Positions 29,501 to 64,000 of a stretch of DNA of 64,000 bases are shown here, piece by piece. Each line of letters starts with the position of its first letter. The stretch's first letter is position 1. A program made the position numbers and the translations under genes. Origin of the DNA: Melanocharis versteri (Eukaryota; Chordata; Aves; Passeriformes; Melanocharitidae); assembly GCA_013397845.1 (NCBI GenBank), contig VZTG01006405.1, positions 886,984 through 950,983 on the forward strand, given 5' to 3'. The notes beneath the pieces were generated by a model, which did not search any database, had not been told where the DNA came from, and saw only the letters and a list, made by a program, of their open reading frames with translations.

Positions 29501-30450
29501 TTAGTCCTCGTGTCTCACACAGCTGCTGAGCTTCCAGAAGAGCAGGTGCACAGCTGAGCAGGATGTAAGGGCACAAAGCACGTCCAGGGCTCTTTCCTGT
29601 CCCCCCATGGTGGCAGGAAGTGGTGTGTGTCCGTGCAGTGTTACAGGAGAAAGACTCCTTTCAGCAAGGAGACACAGAGACGGCCTACTGTAACTCTTAT
29701 CTAAGACAAGGGCCCAGGATGCTGCTCCTCGTTTGAATGAGAGGGGGGAGATGTTAGATGAAGAGTTCATCGCTCAACAAGTTCCCAGCAAGAGCAGTGA
29801 CCACCCCAAGGACAGAAGGCTGCTAACCAGCCTATCCACGGGGCATTCCCACAGCCAGCCTTGCCTGGCTCCCACTGGAAAGCCAAGACAGGCTTCTGTG
29901 CAGGAAGTGCAGCTGTCAAGTTTAACTCTGATTTCAGGTTGAAATCTTGCAAATCTTCTCAAATTCACATTCAGTTACATACACTGTGTAAAATTGATTA
30001 GTGGGAGCACTGAACCACGCTAAAAATCTGGTTTGATTCACAAAGGAGGCGAGTTCAGCACAGATCCGAAAAACCCTGTAGCCAGAGGCCTTTCCTGAGT
30101 GTTGCAGACCAGCAGGCGTCAACCCCCTCAGCACACATGCTGCCAAGGCCAAGGGGTTCATCTTGTGCAGGGAGCCCAGTGCCCACCCCCCCAGCACTGG
30201 AGCACCACACCTGCTGTGTTTTGGGAGATAATATGACTCCCCACAGGTGTCACTTGCTATCCAGGTCATTTGCTGCCAGCACTTCCTCACTATGCCCACT
30301 GGAAGGGCTCGGAGACTTGCATGTCACTACTGCCTGATGCCTCAACCAAAAACCTCTTGAGGGAAAAAATCCCTGAACAAGAGTGATTCTTTATAACCGT
30401 CTTTCAATAAGTGAGTATAGACCCCTCACATATCCTTAAATTATATATCA

Positions 30451-30456
30451 TTTATT
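30451..30456 (-). terminator. Candidate distal poly(A) signal of PDGFRA
   Basis: AATAAA on the minus strand (TTTATT on the plus strand), set in an AT-rich context, 3.2 kb downstream of the stop codon. It is chosen as the transcript end because it gives a 3' UTR length like that of mammalian orthologues. The cleavage position itself is not visible. Confidence 0.6.
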
Positions 30457-30609
30457 GAAATATAGAGATCTTAATTTACAAGATTTTTTTCAAAAACAAA
30501 ATATCAACAGGGGCATTTTTGAAATACATTTTGTGCCTACCATCACTCAGGCCAGTTTGCCCTTCTTCAAACATTTCACAACAGCCATCATTTTGGAAAC
30601 ACTTCCTTT

Positions 30610-30615
30610 TTTATT
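30610..30615 (-). terminator. Candidate upstream poly(A) signal of PDGFRA
   Basis: AATAAA followed by an A-run on the minus strand, about 155 nt upstream of the distal signal. Its use would shorten the 3' UTR slightly and drop nothing but the last AT-rich stretch. Confidence 0.35.
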
Positions 30616-30700
30616 ATTCTAAAATATAACTTTTGGACATTCAAAGTGCAACAGTTAACGTGCCTGTGGAATATATCACAGTAAAAAAAATATAAACAAA

Positions 30701-30707
30701 GGCAGTG
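30701..30707 (-). promoter_or_regulatory. miR-34-type 7mer seed match
   Basis: The minus strand reads CACTGCC followed by T, a 7mer-m8 match near the distal end of the 3' UTR. Its position close to the transcript end is favourable for such sites, but a 7mer is expected by chance in about one of several 3-kb UTRs. Confidence 0.3.
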
Positions 30708-32173
30708 ATATAGCTGTCATAAATGTTTTGGCAGTATTCTAGAAGTCTATATAAAAATACTTATATACATATTGATGTATAACATCATCATATCTCACGT
30801 CCTTCATCATGTAATAGGACCATTTTGTACAAGTTGCAGACCACGCTGTAAGGAATTGGTTGGCCATTCCAAATCAAAAGCTGCATTTCATAGGATAACA
30901 CTGATTGTCGTTATACAATTACTGTACCAAAAGGTTTGGGAATATCTCTTCCAGTGGCTTCTCAAAAAGTAAGCCATAAAAAAAAAAAGTCTGTAATACT
31001 GATAATATTGTGGAACTAAACAATTCATCCTCCCACACTTGTCCCTCTCTAGTAAATCCTCTCTCTTCCTCTCCTTCTCATTCCAGTTTCCAGGCCATCT
31101 TATCTGATTCCAAGCCTGCAGTGAGCTGAGTTTGGCTAGACCCCTGCCACGGATGCAGTTCATCTGCACGATACTCATGACAAGATGGAGAATTAACATT
31201 ACCATGTACCAGAAAGTGAGCCAGCTCTGGTTCACCGTTTGAGTCTAGCCTGAGATGCACTGTGAGATACAGAATGAGGCTGGTGAGGGGAAGGCAAATC
31301 TGCATGAAAATGTCCTTAGATTCCAGTAACTGATATAATAAAACATGCTGGGGCTGATTTTCAAACCCCAAAGAACACTAGGCCATGTGCAAAAATGCAG
31401 GTGAAATTGCTTGCCTAATTTGAATGTGTCATTGTAAAGACGACACATGCAAATTAAGGCACATGTGGTCTCAAGTGGCCATTCAGATATCTGGGATATC
31501 CATAGACAATTTGTGTTTCCTCAATTCATAGTTCGTAACTGGAGGAAGACTTCACATCGTCTCATCTGTCCTGGCTATATCAAGAGTCCGTGTTTCACAG
31601 TTGTCCCCATACAGAGCTCAGTGACATGTTTGGCTAAAGCATGGTCCCAGGAAGACACTTGGTCTTGATCTGTCGAATGTGAGAATTAGAGAATGCACCA
31701 TCATTCACCGTTCCTTCTGATTGTCAGCTTCCATCAGGGTTGAAAATGTGGGGGCTTGCTTCAGGTCCTGTTTTCACATTTGCTGTGATCTTGTGCGTGG
31801 CCTCGGCCAGGTGACAGTTTGAAACCCAGAGCCAGAATTATCTTCCTGTGTGGCATCCCACACTGTAACACTGCCAATATTGCATTTGCTTTTATTTGAT
31901 CCATAACTGTCCACAAGTGAAATCAAGGGGACTTACAGAGCTTTTTGTAGGGCCATTTGAAGGTAAACTGTAGTTTAACATGGCAGCATGTTCTGTCAGT
32001 CAATGCTGGTCCATCTTTCACACTTCCTAGGAAAATACTGCAACACAGGAATGAGTTTGCACCGCATTTGCATTGGTTATGTCATAACAGAGGCTGGGCA
32101 CATCCTATGAGGTGCTCATTGCACTGAATTAAGGCAAAGTTTGAAAGTTCAGTACCAGAAAGGATGGGGCCCT

Positions 32174-32181
32174 TGGCAGTG
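32174..32181 (-). promoter_or_regulatory. miR-34-type 8mer seed match
   Basis: The minus strand reads CACTGCCA, a full 8mer for the miR-34/449 seed. PDGFRA is a reported miR-34a target in mammals. Function here is inferred from the seed only. Confidence 0.45.
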
Positions 32182-33129
32182 ATGTGCTTTTTTTCACATG
32201 TAAGTCTTCCAAAGCATCATATCTCATTAACGCATTATACAGTGATAGCAGTAATCATAATACTTTGTTCATAAAAGTGGTGTCAAAAACCAAAAATTGC
32301 AGGCTGAGAGCAGGTTCATTTTCACACACCTTCTTCCAAAAAACACTCCTAGAAGCGTTTACTTTTTGTCATTACAGTCTGCAAAGATAATAGAGCTTTC
32401 TGCTCCTGTTTAAACTTGAAAACTAAGACAAGAATATTTGCTGCAGAATTATTTCTGCTTATTTGAACTTGAGTTTCAGGCTAGGAGAAATGTCTTTATT
32501 CCTTGAACAGTTCAAATATCAAATCAATTCTTCACAGCTAAACCCAGGATAAGATTTCTTTTGAGTACCCATGAAACACTGGTAATGGGATATTGCTGGT
32601 GGTTTATCATAATCTTCCATTTTCCAGCATCTTGGAAATCTGACATAATTTTTTTTATTTAAATTTTTAGAACCTCACTTAATCAGAGGAAAACTAATTG
32701 CTTATAGTATATCTGATTAGAAAAGCTACTCAGCTCATGAGAGAAAAAATATCTTTTTTCTCCATGTTAAAGTAGTTTTAGCTAACCAGAACAATTACCA
32801 TTCTGTATAGATTGAAAAAAAAACCAAAGAATTGCTTCATAAAATTTTTTTGGGCTGGAATTTTCTCCCCTGCACTTAAAAAGGTTTTTTGATAATGTAT
32901 TTTTACTGAAGGACAATGGATTGTAAAATATACATTTAGTGTTACTGAAAACAGTAGTAGTATTATCTTGAAAACAGCTACCTTCTATAGTTAATAAAGA
33001 CTTACTAGGTTTCTAACACCTATTATAGACTGACTTTTAATTATCATTGTTATTATCATTATTATTCCCCTTTACTTGCATTAATGGTAAAAAGAAACAT
33101 ATTTTATAGTACCGGTCAGTCCCTTGTGG

Positions 33130-33152
33130 TTTTGGACCTTTTTGGTCCAAAA
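33130..33152 (-). other. Perfect 9-bp hairpin in the PDGFRA 3' UTR
   Basis: The arms at 33130-33138 and 33144-33152 are exact reverse complements (TTTTGGACC and GGTCCAAAA) around a five-base T loop (A in the RNA). In the transcript the stem sits immediately beside the miR-140-type seed match at 33152-33160, about 530 nt after the stop codon. RNA folding is inferred, not shown. Confidence 0.6.
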
Positions 33153-33160
33153 GTGGTTTT
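33152..33160 (-). promoter_or_regulatory. miR-140-5p-type seed match, site 1
   Basis: The minus strand reads AAAACCACT, complementary to positions 2-10 of miR-140-5p (7mer-m8 plus two further pairs). pdgfra is an established miR-140 target in zebrafish palate development. Whether this site is used here is inference. Confidence 0.5.
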
Positions 33161-33600
33161 TGCATGTTCTTCAATTCACATGACAGTTCAACAGCAGCTG
33201 ACATTGAGATTGAGGGAGGAAGTACACAAAATTCATGAATGACCTCTTCTAAAATCCATGGCATATGTTCAATGTGCACCTCAAAAGATCCTTGAGTAGA
33301 CAGTTATTTACATAATTACAATGGTGAAGTATTGCTGCAGTGGAAAATTGATCCATCAAAGTCATATGAATGCCCTTGAAACACAAAACTGGTCTGTTTG
33401 TGGCCTTTCCCTTCATCCTCCTACCAGTTTGAATGGCAAACAACACTGAGATGCTACTGAAGTACTGCAAGAAGCAACACAAAAAAAAATCCATCTTCAA
33501 CATGTCTCTTTCATTTATACTCAGGCTGATTCCTCTGCCCGTTTCTGGGAGTTCCTCTCTACAAATCCACCTCCTCTTCACATCCTTGACATTGCAATAA

Positions 33601-33609
33601 AGTGGTTTT
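33601..33609 (-). promoter_or_regulatory. miR-140-5p-type seed match, site 2
   Basis: A second AAAACCACT on the minus strand, only about 75 nt after the stop codon, identical over nine bases to site 1. Sites this close to a stop codon are normally still effective beyond the first 15 or so bases. Confidence 0.5.
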
Positions 33610-33681
33610 CTCTGTGGAGCAGAAGTCTGTAGACAGCACAGGAAGCTTCCCCGTGTGCGGAGCTGGCAGGTGTCCGTGGGG

Positions 33682-57817
<24,136 letters not shown>

Positions 57818-59893
57818 AGCTACCACCCACTGAAACAGAAAGGAGAAGGCAAGAGAGAGACAGTTAGTGGACTGACAACTGTATAAGGCTTAGGAGGACC
57901 CCTCTTCTGCAGTGCCCAAGTGCAGCTTCCCATCACTCCACATGGTTCCACAAAGAGGAATGGCCCAGGGACCCCAACTCACAGCCACAGCCACAGCCCG
58001 GTGAGACTCGTGCCACCTACTGCCACGAGGTGCATGTGGCCACACACAGATCACTGGCAGATGAGACACCGTGACCCCTTCTCTCCCCTGGCAGTGTAAG
58101 GAGCCAAGTCCTGGCGCATCCCCTTTCAAACAGCCTGCAGGCAGCTCTGCTCCTCACTGTAGCCTCTGGGACTGAGCCCACAGAAACGCCCCCGCACAGT
58201 GGCAGCACCCTCACAAGCACCGATGAAGATGTAACATCTTCATGCAGTAAGTTCTGACCTTTCAGCTGCAAGCAGCTTTTATGGGTGAAAAAGCACATTT
58301 TAAAGCTACTCTTGTTACAAATAGTACAACCCTGAGTGATATTTTTGTTTTGCTATTGTACATATGTGTATATATAGCTTACAGAATACAATGTAATACA
58401 ATAGTGCTTATTGCTTATTTAGCAAGAATTCCCTTGATCGAGAGACACGCAATTTAAAACACATGCTGAAATTTTCTAATGGAATAAATCCATGACAGAC
58501 TGTAGGCCAGCAGTGCCATTCATACAGCATCTCTTCTCCCCAACAGTGCAGAGAGTCATAGATCACATGCAATTATTTCAGCTTTCAAACGTATAATCCT
58601 AAAGCATCTGTCTTGTAGAGGCAACAATAGCAATCAGCATCTATGTAATTCTTGTGCCATGTAATGACATTTCTGCATAAACCCTCAAGCAGCCTGCTAG
58701 GTAATTTCTAAAGGAGAAGATCCTACAATCCCTGCTCCCATTGACACCAACAGATGTTTTGTTGGTGACTTCTAATAGCAACTGGATTTGGCCCAAATCC
58801 AATATAGGGTAAAAAAACACTTCACGGAAGAGCCCCTGATTCGAAACATTGACCAAGGAGTAAAATAAAGGATGATGTGCTAAGACAGGGACTACTTTTC
58901 AAAGGTTCTGGAGAGTTTCTATTCATCCTCTGGTATTCAGTTCCTGATGCTGAGATAGGAAAGCACATAGGTGCATGTAGTTATTACAGCTGTGGCAGTG
59001 CCATATGGAAGCTAAAAGTTACAACATGCCAAGGAGTGTTTCTGATCCAGTCCTGCTTTCCTGCTGCAATGGGTGGAGCAGACAGCACCCCTTTGCAAAG
59101 CAAAAGGATTTTATACTCTAACATAAAGGTCTCAGAAGTAGAATTAGAAGACTACCTGCCTCAAAAACATGTACAAACACCTTCAGAAATTCAGCTAACG
59201 ATGTTCCAGCAGAGACGAGGCATCTTGCCTGATTCTTCAATTAGCAATAATTGCCATGTGTTTATGTATCTGTCTGCCATTGATAACAGACTCTTGGATA
59301 TCAAATAATTCCCTCCGTTTCAGCCTCTCTGTAACTCTTTAAAGGCTTACCATGGTCTGCTTTATTGATATGACTCCTAATCTCCCAAGATCCACAAGAC
59401 AATGTTACCCCACTTCTGCCAAGTTCCCTCCCTTTTCTGACTGAAAAGGAAACTCTCTCCCCCTCTTGTGTTGTTTTGCCAGACTATTCAGTGCAAGTGC
59501 TGCAGCACAGGAGGAGAAAAAACAGAGCTAGTTCATCTCTTGCACACCAGAAGCTCTGCTGAAGTGGACTTGTGTTATTGCAGAGCTCTGTGTGTGTAAG
59601 GACTGAAGCCAAATGATGCAAATTCAAGTGATGGAATGTCCAAAGTTCTACTTTGAACTTGCTGTCTTGATTGGGCTGACACTGAAATCAATGAGTGTCT
59701 CAATGTAGCACTGCAGTTTAAAAACACAAGGACTTAACTAAATTTGCTTTCTCCGTCTAGCTCTTCTTTCACAACCCAGAGCTTTGATCTTTCCTCAATG
59801 ACCCGTTAATCTCATCAAGACCCAGAGCAACACTTCTTCGCTGTGAAAGACAGAATAATGTACTGAGGATTCACCATCGTCTGTATTCAAAAC

Positions 59894-59937
59894 CTATTTG
59901 AACTGAATTTATTTACTATTTGAACTGAATTTATTTA
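59894..59937. repeat. Perfect 22-bp tandem duplication in intron 1
   Basis: Copies at 59894-59915 and 59916-59937 are identical (starting CTATTTGAACTGAATTT). Confidence 0.95.
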
Positions 59938-60570
59938 CATCATGCATCTGACTTAAGAATGCTAGTGCCATCACCAGCACATCCTCACACATCCATGCCG
60001 GACTCAAGATTTAACACAGGCACCGTTTCACACTTATGGGCAGGAGGGAGCTTGCTCATTCCCACAACACCAAGCAGGTACACCTATCCTGGTTTTCTTT
60101 ATTTACAGTCACATACACCTTTGTATGCACTTATTTAGCTCCTTTACCTTCCTCATGGCAGAGCAGTTGTCTTTGTCCCCAGCTACCCAAAACTCAGCCC
60201 TGGATAAATACATCAGGTTCAGTTCCTAACACTGGTCTATCAATCCATAACTTGGTGCAGCCTTGCTGAAGCCAGTAGGTTTATGCAAGCTGAAACACAG
60301 TATTAACAGGACACATACATTGTGAGTTTGAGCCAAGCTTGATTCCTTGCATACTTATGACATTGCTAGCTAAAATAGAAACATGGGTGTGTAAAGTAAA
60401 GGTTTTACTCTATTAGTGAAAGCTAAGTGATGCCCTGAAGGGTTTGCCCCGGGTTGAACAGTCATTGAATTTACATAGGTTTTGAAAGGTTCTGACTGAA
60501 ATCCTGGTATCTGTCTTGTGCGCTTCAGCGATTAAAAAAAAAAAAAATCAGAAAACTATCACTGAAGGAC

Positions 60571-60612
60571 TGTTATCAGTCAGGAGTCAATTGTTATCAG
60601 TCAGAAGTCAAT
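60571..60612. repeat. 21-bp tandem duplication in intron 1
   Basis: Copies at 60571-60591 and 60592-60612 (starting TGTTATCAGTCA) differ at a single base. Confidence 0.95.
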
Positions 60613-60829
60613 TTTACGAACACTAACTATAGGAAGTACTGGCTTCCTATAAAGAAAGGTTTCATTAACTGCACCACAAAAGACAAAACGTAAAATCGGT
60701 GTTCAGAAACTCAGTGGAAATACATGTTTAGAACATTATGATACTCCTAGGCGAGTGCTCTACATGACCTAAAGAGAAAGAGCGGAGGGGGACCGAGAAG
60801 AGCCAAGGGTATGTATAATTTTCATACTG

Positions 60830-61045
60830 CTGTGAACCAACCGAAGACCTCTTTCGAGACAGAAAACCCGCCCGTCCACCGGAGCACCGGAGGCTACCGG
60901 GCTGATTTCCTGCCAGCCCCCAGTCGCTGCAGTTCGGGCTTGTGGCCACAGGATGGCAATGTCGATCCGCTCTAGCGAGCCGCATGTCCTGCCCCGCAGG
61001 AGGCAGCGCTGGGCTCCAGCCCAGCAGCCTAAACCCGGTCTCCCG
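60830..61045. other. GC-rich, CpG-containing patch in intron 1
   Basis: About 215 bp rich in G+C and CpG inside AT-rich intron 1, 3 kb upstream of exon 2. Identity is unknown: it might be an old repeat or LTR piece, an alternative first exon or a regulatory element. No repeat family could be named. Confidence 0.5.
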
Positions 61046-61091
61046 GGTCAGCCTAAAATTCAAAATCCCTGCATTTTTTATTTCATGTGAT

Positions 61092-61225
61092 TAAAAAAAC
61101 CAACCGATCAACCAACCAACCAACCAACCAACCAAAACAACCGAAACGCCCCCAAAAAACCCAAACAAACAAACAAACAAACAAAAAACAAAAAAAAACC
61201 CCACCCAACAACCAACACCAACCCT
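61092..61225. repeat. (CCAA)n and (AAAC)n low-complexity block
   Basis: A CCAA tetranucleotide run at about 61108-61134 is followed by an AAAC run at about 61161-61183 and an A/C-rich tail. It directly adjoins the GC-rich patch of intron 1. Confidence 0.93.
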
Positions 61226-63169
61226 GGTCTCATTTTCTCTGTATTTACATAAGTGATAGGACAGTATTTGGATTGTAAATCTTGGAACGTAATGATATGG
61301 TTATCGTTGTTATGAGAGGGCTGGGTAATTTCAGTCGTGATTTTGTCAGAGTGGCAGCCTGTCCTTCTGGGAAAGCTGATCTTTTCCAGGAAGAGCTAAG
61401 GCCAGCCCAAGAAAAGACCTTTCTTTCTTGTGGTATATGTCACCAGCTGAATGCAAATGTTCAGACAAGACCTCCTGAAACACTTCTTGGCCCTCCGTTC
61501 CTGAACTGCAAACTCAACTCTCCACAAGAGCAGCACTGCCCAGCAGTGCTAACATTTGGGTCAGATGGTTTTGCTGGGGAAAGGCTCAAAGGTCTTCAAT
61601 GAAAAAGACTGGCATAAATATTCTCCCAAAATGAGGCTTGCTCCACGTCCCTTTACAAATATTTGAATCCAGTATAGCCTGTACATAGAAAAACTACGCA
61701 TTGAGAAAAGCCGAAGGAATAACCATGCATCAAGGACAGCCCACTGCTGGGCTCCTGCTGAGTACTTTGGGCTCCGCAGGACACACTGTGATGGCTGCCT
61801 CCCGATAAGCCTTCTAGTCAGTCTCAATTCTTCAGCCTAACCCTCCAGGACAGAGTCCATCGGTCTAAGAGCTAAAGGTGGTGGCAGAATAGCAAAGCCT
61901 AAATTTTCCCACTTGATCCAAGGAGGGTTTTCCAGACTGTCCGAGAAAAACAGGGGGGAAAAAAGATAAAAAGCTGGCACTTCCAAGTAATACATCTTTC
62001 TTAGGTTCTCAGAATCAAATCAAAGAACACCTCAGATCCCAACTCAAGTGCTAAGAAGCACTGTGCGGAAAAAAAATCCATCTCTGTTGACCACAAGAAC
62101 TAGGAAGCCTAGCTATTGCAAACTTTTCCCTTGGGTGCCCATGCAAAGCTTTATAGGCTTGAAAGAGATGAGTCAAGAAGGAGAGCAAGGCAAGAGGGAG
62201 ATAAAGGATCGCTTGCTTTCTTGCTTGTTTTTTTTTAATTATCAGCAATTCTTGCCACCACCAGGAAAAAATCACCTTTCAGAAGTCATTCCTTTGTCTT
62301 TAAGTCTTTAAAAGAAAAAAGGAAACATCTTATATTAAAAATTCTGGAGTTCGCATGCAAAAGTAGGTACCATTGTAATCATGATGAAATAAGGAAGCAA
62401 GCAAGGCAAGGATTATATAAAGTTACACATTTCAGCCTCATTTTTAGACCAACTGGTATAGCTGGAAATAATCTGCTTGGTCTGGACTATGCAAGACTTT
62501 CTGTCTATATACACTGTACTTCAATCCTAACCCAATGCTGTAGTACAGAAGAGAGGTATTTTATTAAAATATTTATTACTTCCTGCTTTCTTGAAACCTA
62601 ATATCTACATATTGCCCTCAGAGCCTCATGAAGATTTCCCATACATCAACAAACTAGTAACAGCAAAGATGGCCCCAGTGCCCGATGGCAGCTGGACTGG
62701 CACACCTCCTGCCCCTCAGTGCCTGGAGAGGAGTACCAGAACAAGGGATCTCATTTGAAAGCAGCAGGAGAGTGCCTGCAGGCTGGGAGAGCTGGTTTGC
62801 GTTTGGACTCCTAAATCTCAGTGTTTTGTGAGGTCTCATTTTTCTGCAAAGTTTTTTTCCCCAAGCTTTGAGGTTGGCTAAACCGCTGTTTAGCTGAGGG
62901 CCGTTCTAAAATGCTCATTGTTAACTAGAAGCTAAACCCGAAGTCCCTTGCTGGGAGATCTTTCCCTAGCGTTTCTACACACAGAGTTAAAAGTCGGATC
63001 TCCACAGTTCTGATTTTGATAAGACGATGACAGAGGAATCTTTGATGCCTGTCTTCTTGCTTTGATCCTATGTCTTGTCCCATCTAAGGACACAGAGCTT
63101 AGTCAGCCGAGCTGGGACTCCAGCTGGGCTCTGCATCGGCCCTGGCAGATGCCGAGAGTGTAACAAGCC

Positions 63170-64000
63170 ACCCTTCTTCCCCCGGTGCGTCCCGTCGGGG
63201 AGACAGCGGCCGCCTGCAGCCAGTCGGGACTGGGGTGTGGATGATGGTGGGCAGTTCCGTTCACACTCTCCAGCCCCCGCCAGGCTGCAGGCGCTTGACG
63301 GACCCTGCCGTCCCGCGGGGAGCCCGGGCGGCAGCCCCCGGGGAGCGGGACAGCGGCGCTGCCGCGGCTCCCCCTCGGGCCGCCCACCCTCGGCGCAGCC
63401 CGACGGCTGGAGCCGCTGCAGATCAAAGGCTGCCCGGGACACGGAGCAAACCTAGCAGGGATGGCAGCTCCCAGCCACTTCGCTGTTTGTCTGGGAAACA
63501 ATAGGAAAGCCTTTGCCAAGCTGGAGAGACGACTTTTTTTTTTTCCTAATGCGAGGTAGCCGGGGAAAAGAAAAAGCGGTGTAGGGGAGACGGAGAGGAA
63601 CAGAGGGCAGACGTGTTTCCCTACGGAGCTGGTGCTGCGACCCGGCGCTTGTTCTCCAGCCCTCTCTGCCAGGCGAAGCACGAGCCCCCAGGGCGCGGGG
63701 TCTGGAGAGGGGCGGGAGCCCCGGCGGGGGACAGAGGCTGCGCCCCGCCTGGGAGCTGTGGGACCAAGAGGGAGCGATGTGCCCGCAGCCCCGGGAACGG
63801 GTTCGCAGGTCCCCATAAGGGCCGAGGCGATGCGCTGCCCTCTCCGGGCGTGCAGACTCAGGCCCCGAAGGAGCGCTAGGGAGCTCGAACATCGGCAAGA
63901 GACGCGCCGAAAATACCGTCGAGGGGCGCTGGAAACATGCCTTCGGCACTGGCGGGGGGCAGGGCATCGCTCCCGCCTCTGGTACGCAGCCGCCTCCCCG
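63170..64000 (-). promoter_or_regulatory. PDGFRA: CpG-rich block, probable PDGFRA promoter and non-coding exon 1
   Basis: The right end is sharply richer in G+C and in CpG than the rest of the window, in two parts: about 63175-63460 and 63545-64000, separated by an A/T-rich bridge holding a run of T. It lies 5.4-6.2 kb upstream of exon 2, where the unmethylated promoter of a vertebrate PDGFRA would be expected. No TATA box was seen. The transcription start and the exon 1 donor could not be fixed by eye: several weak GT candidates exist and none stands out. The block may continue past the window edge. Confidence 0.55.

Larger units (their letters stand above)
14829..30434. other. Intergenic DNA, proximal downstream side of PDGFRA
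   Basis: No recognised gene. It contains a (TG)18 microsatellite, a 24-bp tandem pair at 23463-23510, an AT-rich stretch at 24360-24440, and several G+C-richer patches (about 25.4-26.5, 28.5-29.9 kb) whose open frames on both strands look incidental. The unassigned minus-strand ORF at 15046-15681 is listed under findings. Confidence 0.7.
30435..33681 (-). other. PDGFRA: PDGFRA 3' untranslated region (about 3.2 kb)
   Basis: The AT-rich stretch directly follows the stop codon, with no intron signal needed. Its length is close to the roughly 3 kb 3' UTR of mammalian PDGFRA. The far end is inferred from the AATAAA at 30456-30451 read on the minus strand, with cleavage expected some 15-25 nt further on. 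Several other AATAAA hexamers occur inside (30610-30615, 31891-31896 and near 32.49 kb), so shorter isoforms are possible. It contains microRNA seed matches and a hairpin, listed separately. Confidence 0.75.
57830..63169 (-). other. PDGFRA: PDGFRA intron 1 (approximate left-to-CpG extent)
   Basis: No coding sequence was recognised. It holds a perfect 22-bp tandem duplication (59894-59937), a 21-bp near-perfect one (60571-60612), a GC-rich patch (60830-61045) and an adjoining (CCAA)n/(AAAC)n tract. The upstream limit depends on where exon 1 ends, which is unresolved. Confidence 0.6.

Noticed and set aside
1..30434. KIT exons, expected downstream of PDGFRA
   Set aside because: No kinase or Ig-domain segment was found in any frame; KIT must lie beyond the left edge.
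62877..62894. 7-bp inverted repeat GCTAAAC / GTTTAGC with 4-base loop
   Set aside because: Arms of this length are common by chance in 64 kb.
63103..63816. 237-codon open frame on the minus strand in the CpG-rich block
   Set aside because: GC-rich DNA lacks stop codons by composition; several frames on both strands are open at once, and no domain or signal was recognised.

Overview
The window is vertebrate nuclear DNA, most likely from a bird. It is AT-rich and poor in repeats, with small introns and one readable interspersed repeat: a 5'-truncated CR1 LINE tail (about 14569-14828) that closely resembles the avian CR1 3' end. No mammalian-type SINE or LINE was recognised, and nothing looks prokaryotic (no operons, CRISPR arrays or insertion sequences).

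One gene is certain: PDGFRA (platelet-derived growth factor receptor alpha), on the minus strand. All 22 coding exons (exons 2-23 in mammalian numbering) were placed to the base. The ATG is at 57817-57815 and the stop at 33684-33682. All introns are GT-AG, and the exon lengths sum to 3264 nt, giving 1087 codons plus a stop. The protein has a signal peptide, five Ig-like domains, one transmembrane helix, a split tyrosine kinase and a C-terminal tail. Catalytic and signalling residues carry the same numbers as in the human protein (K627, T674, Y731, Y742, D818, D836, D842, Y849).

Layout, left to right. 1-30434: intergenic DNA downstream of PDGFRA (KIT would be expected beyond the left edge), with no recognised gene, one CR1 fragment, simple repeats and one unusually long unassigned ORF near 15.0-15.7 kb. 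About 30435-33681: the PDGFRA 3' UTR, about 3.2 kb, with candidate poly(A) signals, two miR-140-5p-type and two miR-34-type seed matches, and a perfect 9-bp hairpin touching one of the miR-140 sites. 33682-57817: coding exons and introns. 57830 to about 63.1 kb: intron 1. About 63170-64000: a CpG-rich block that probably holds the promoter and non-coding exon 1, whose boundaries could not be fixed.

No previously undescribed biological system was found. The observations most worth checking are the 3' UTR hairpin with its miR-140 sites, a perfect 20-bp inverted repeat in intron 19, and the intergenic ORF.
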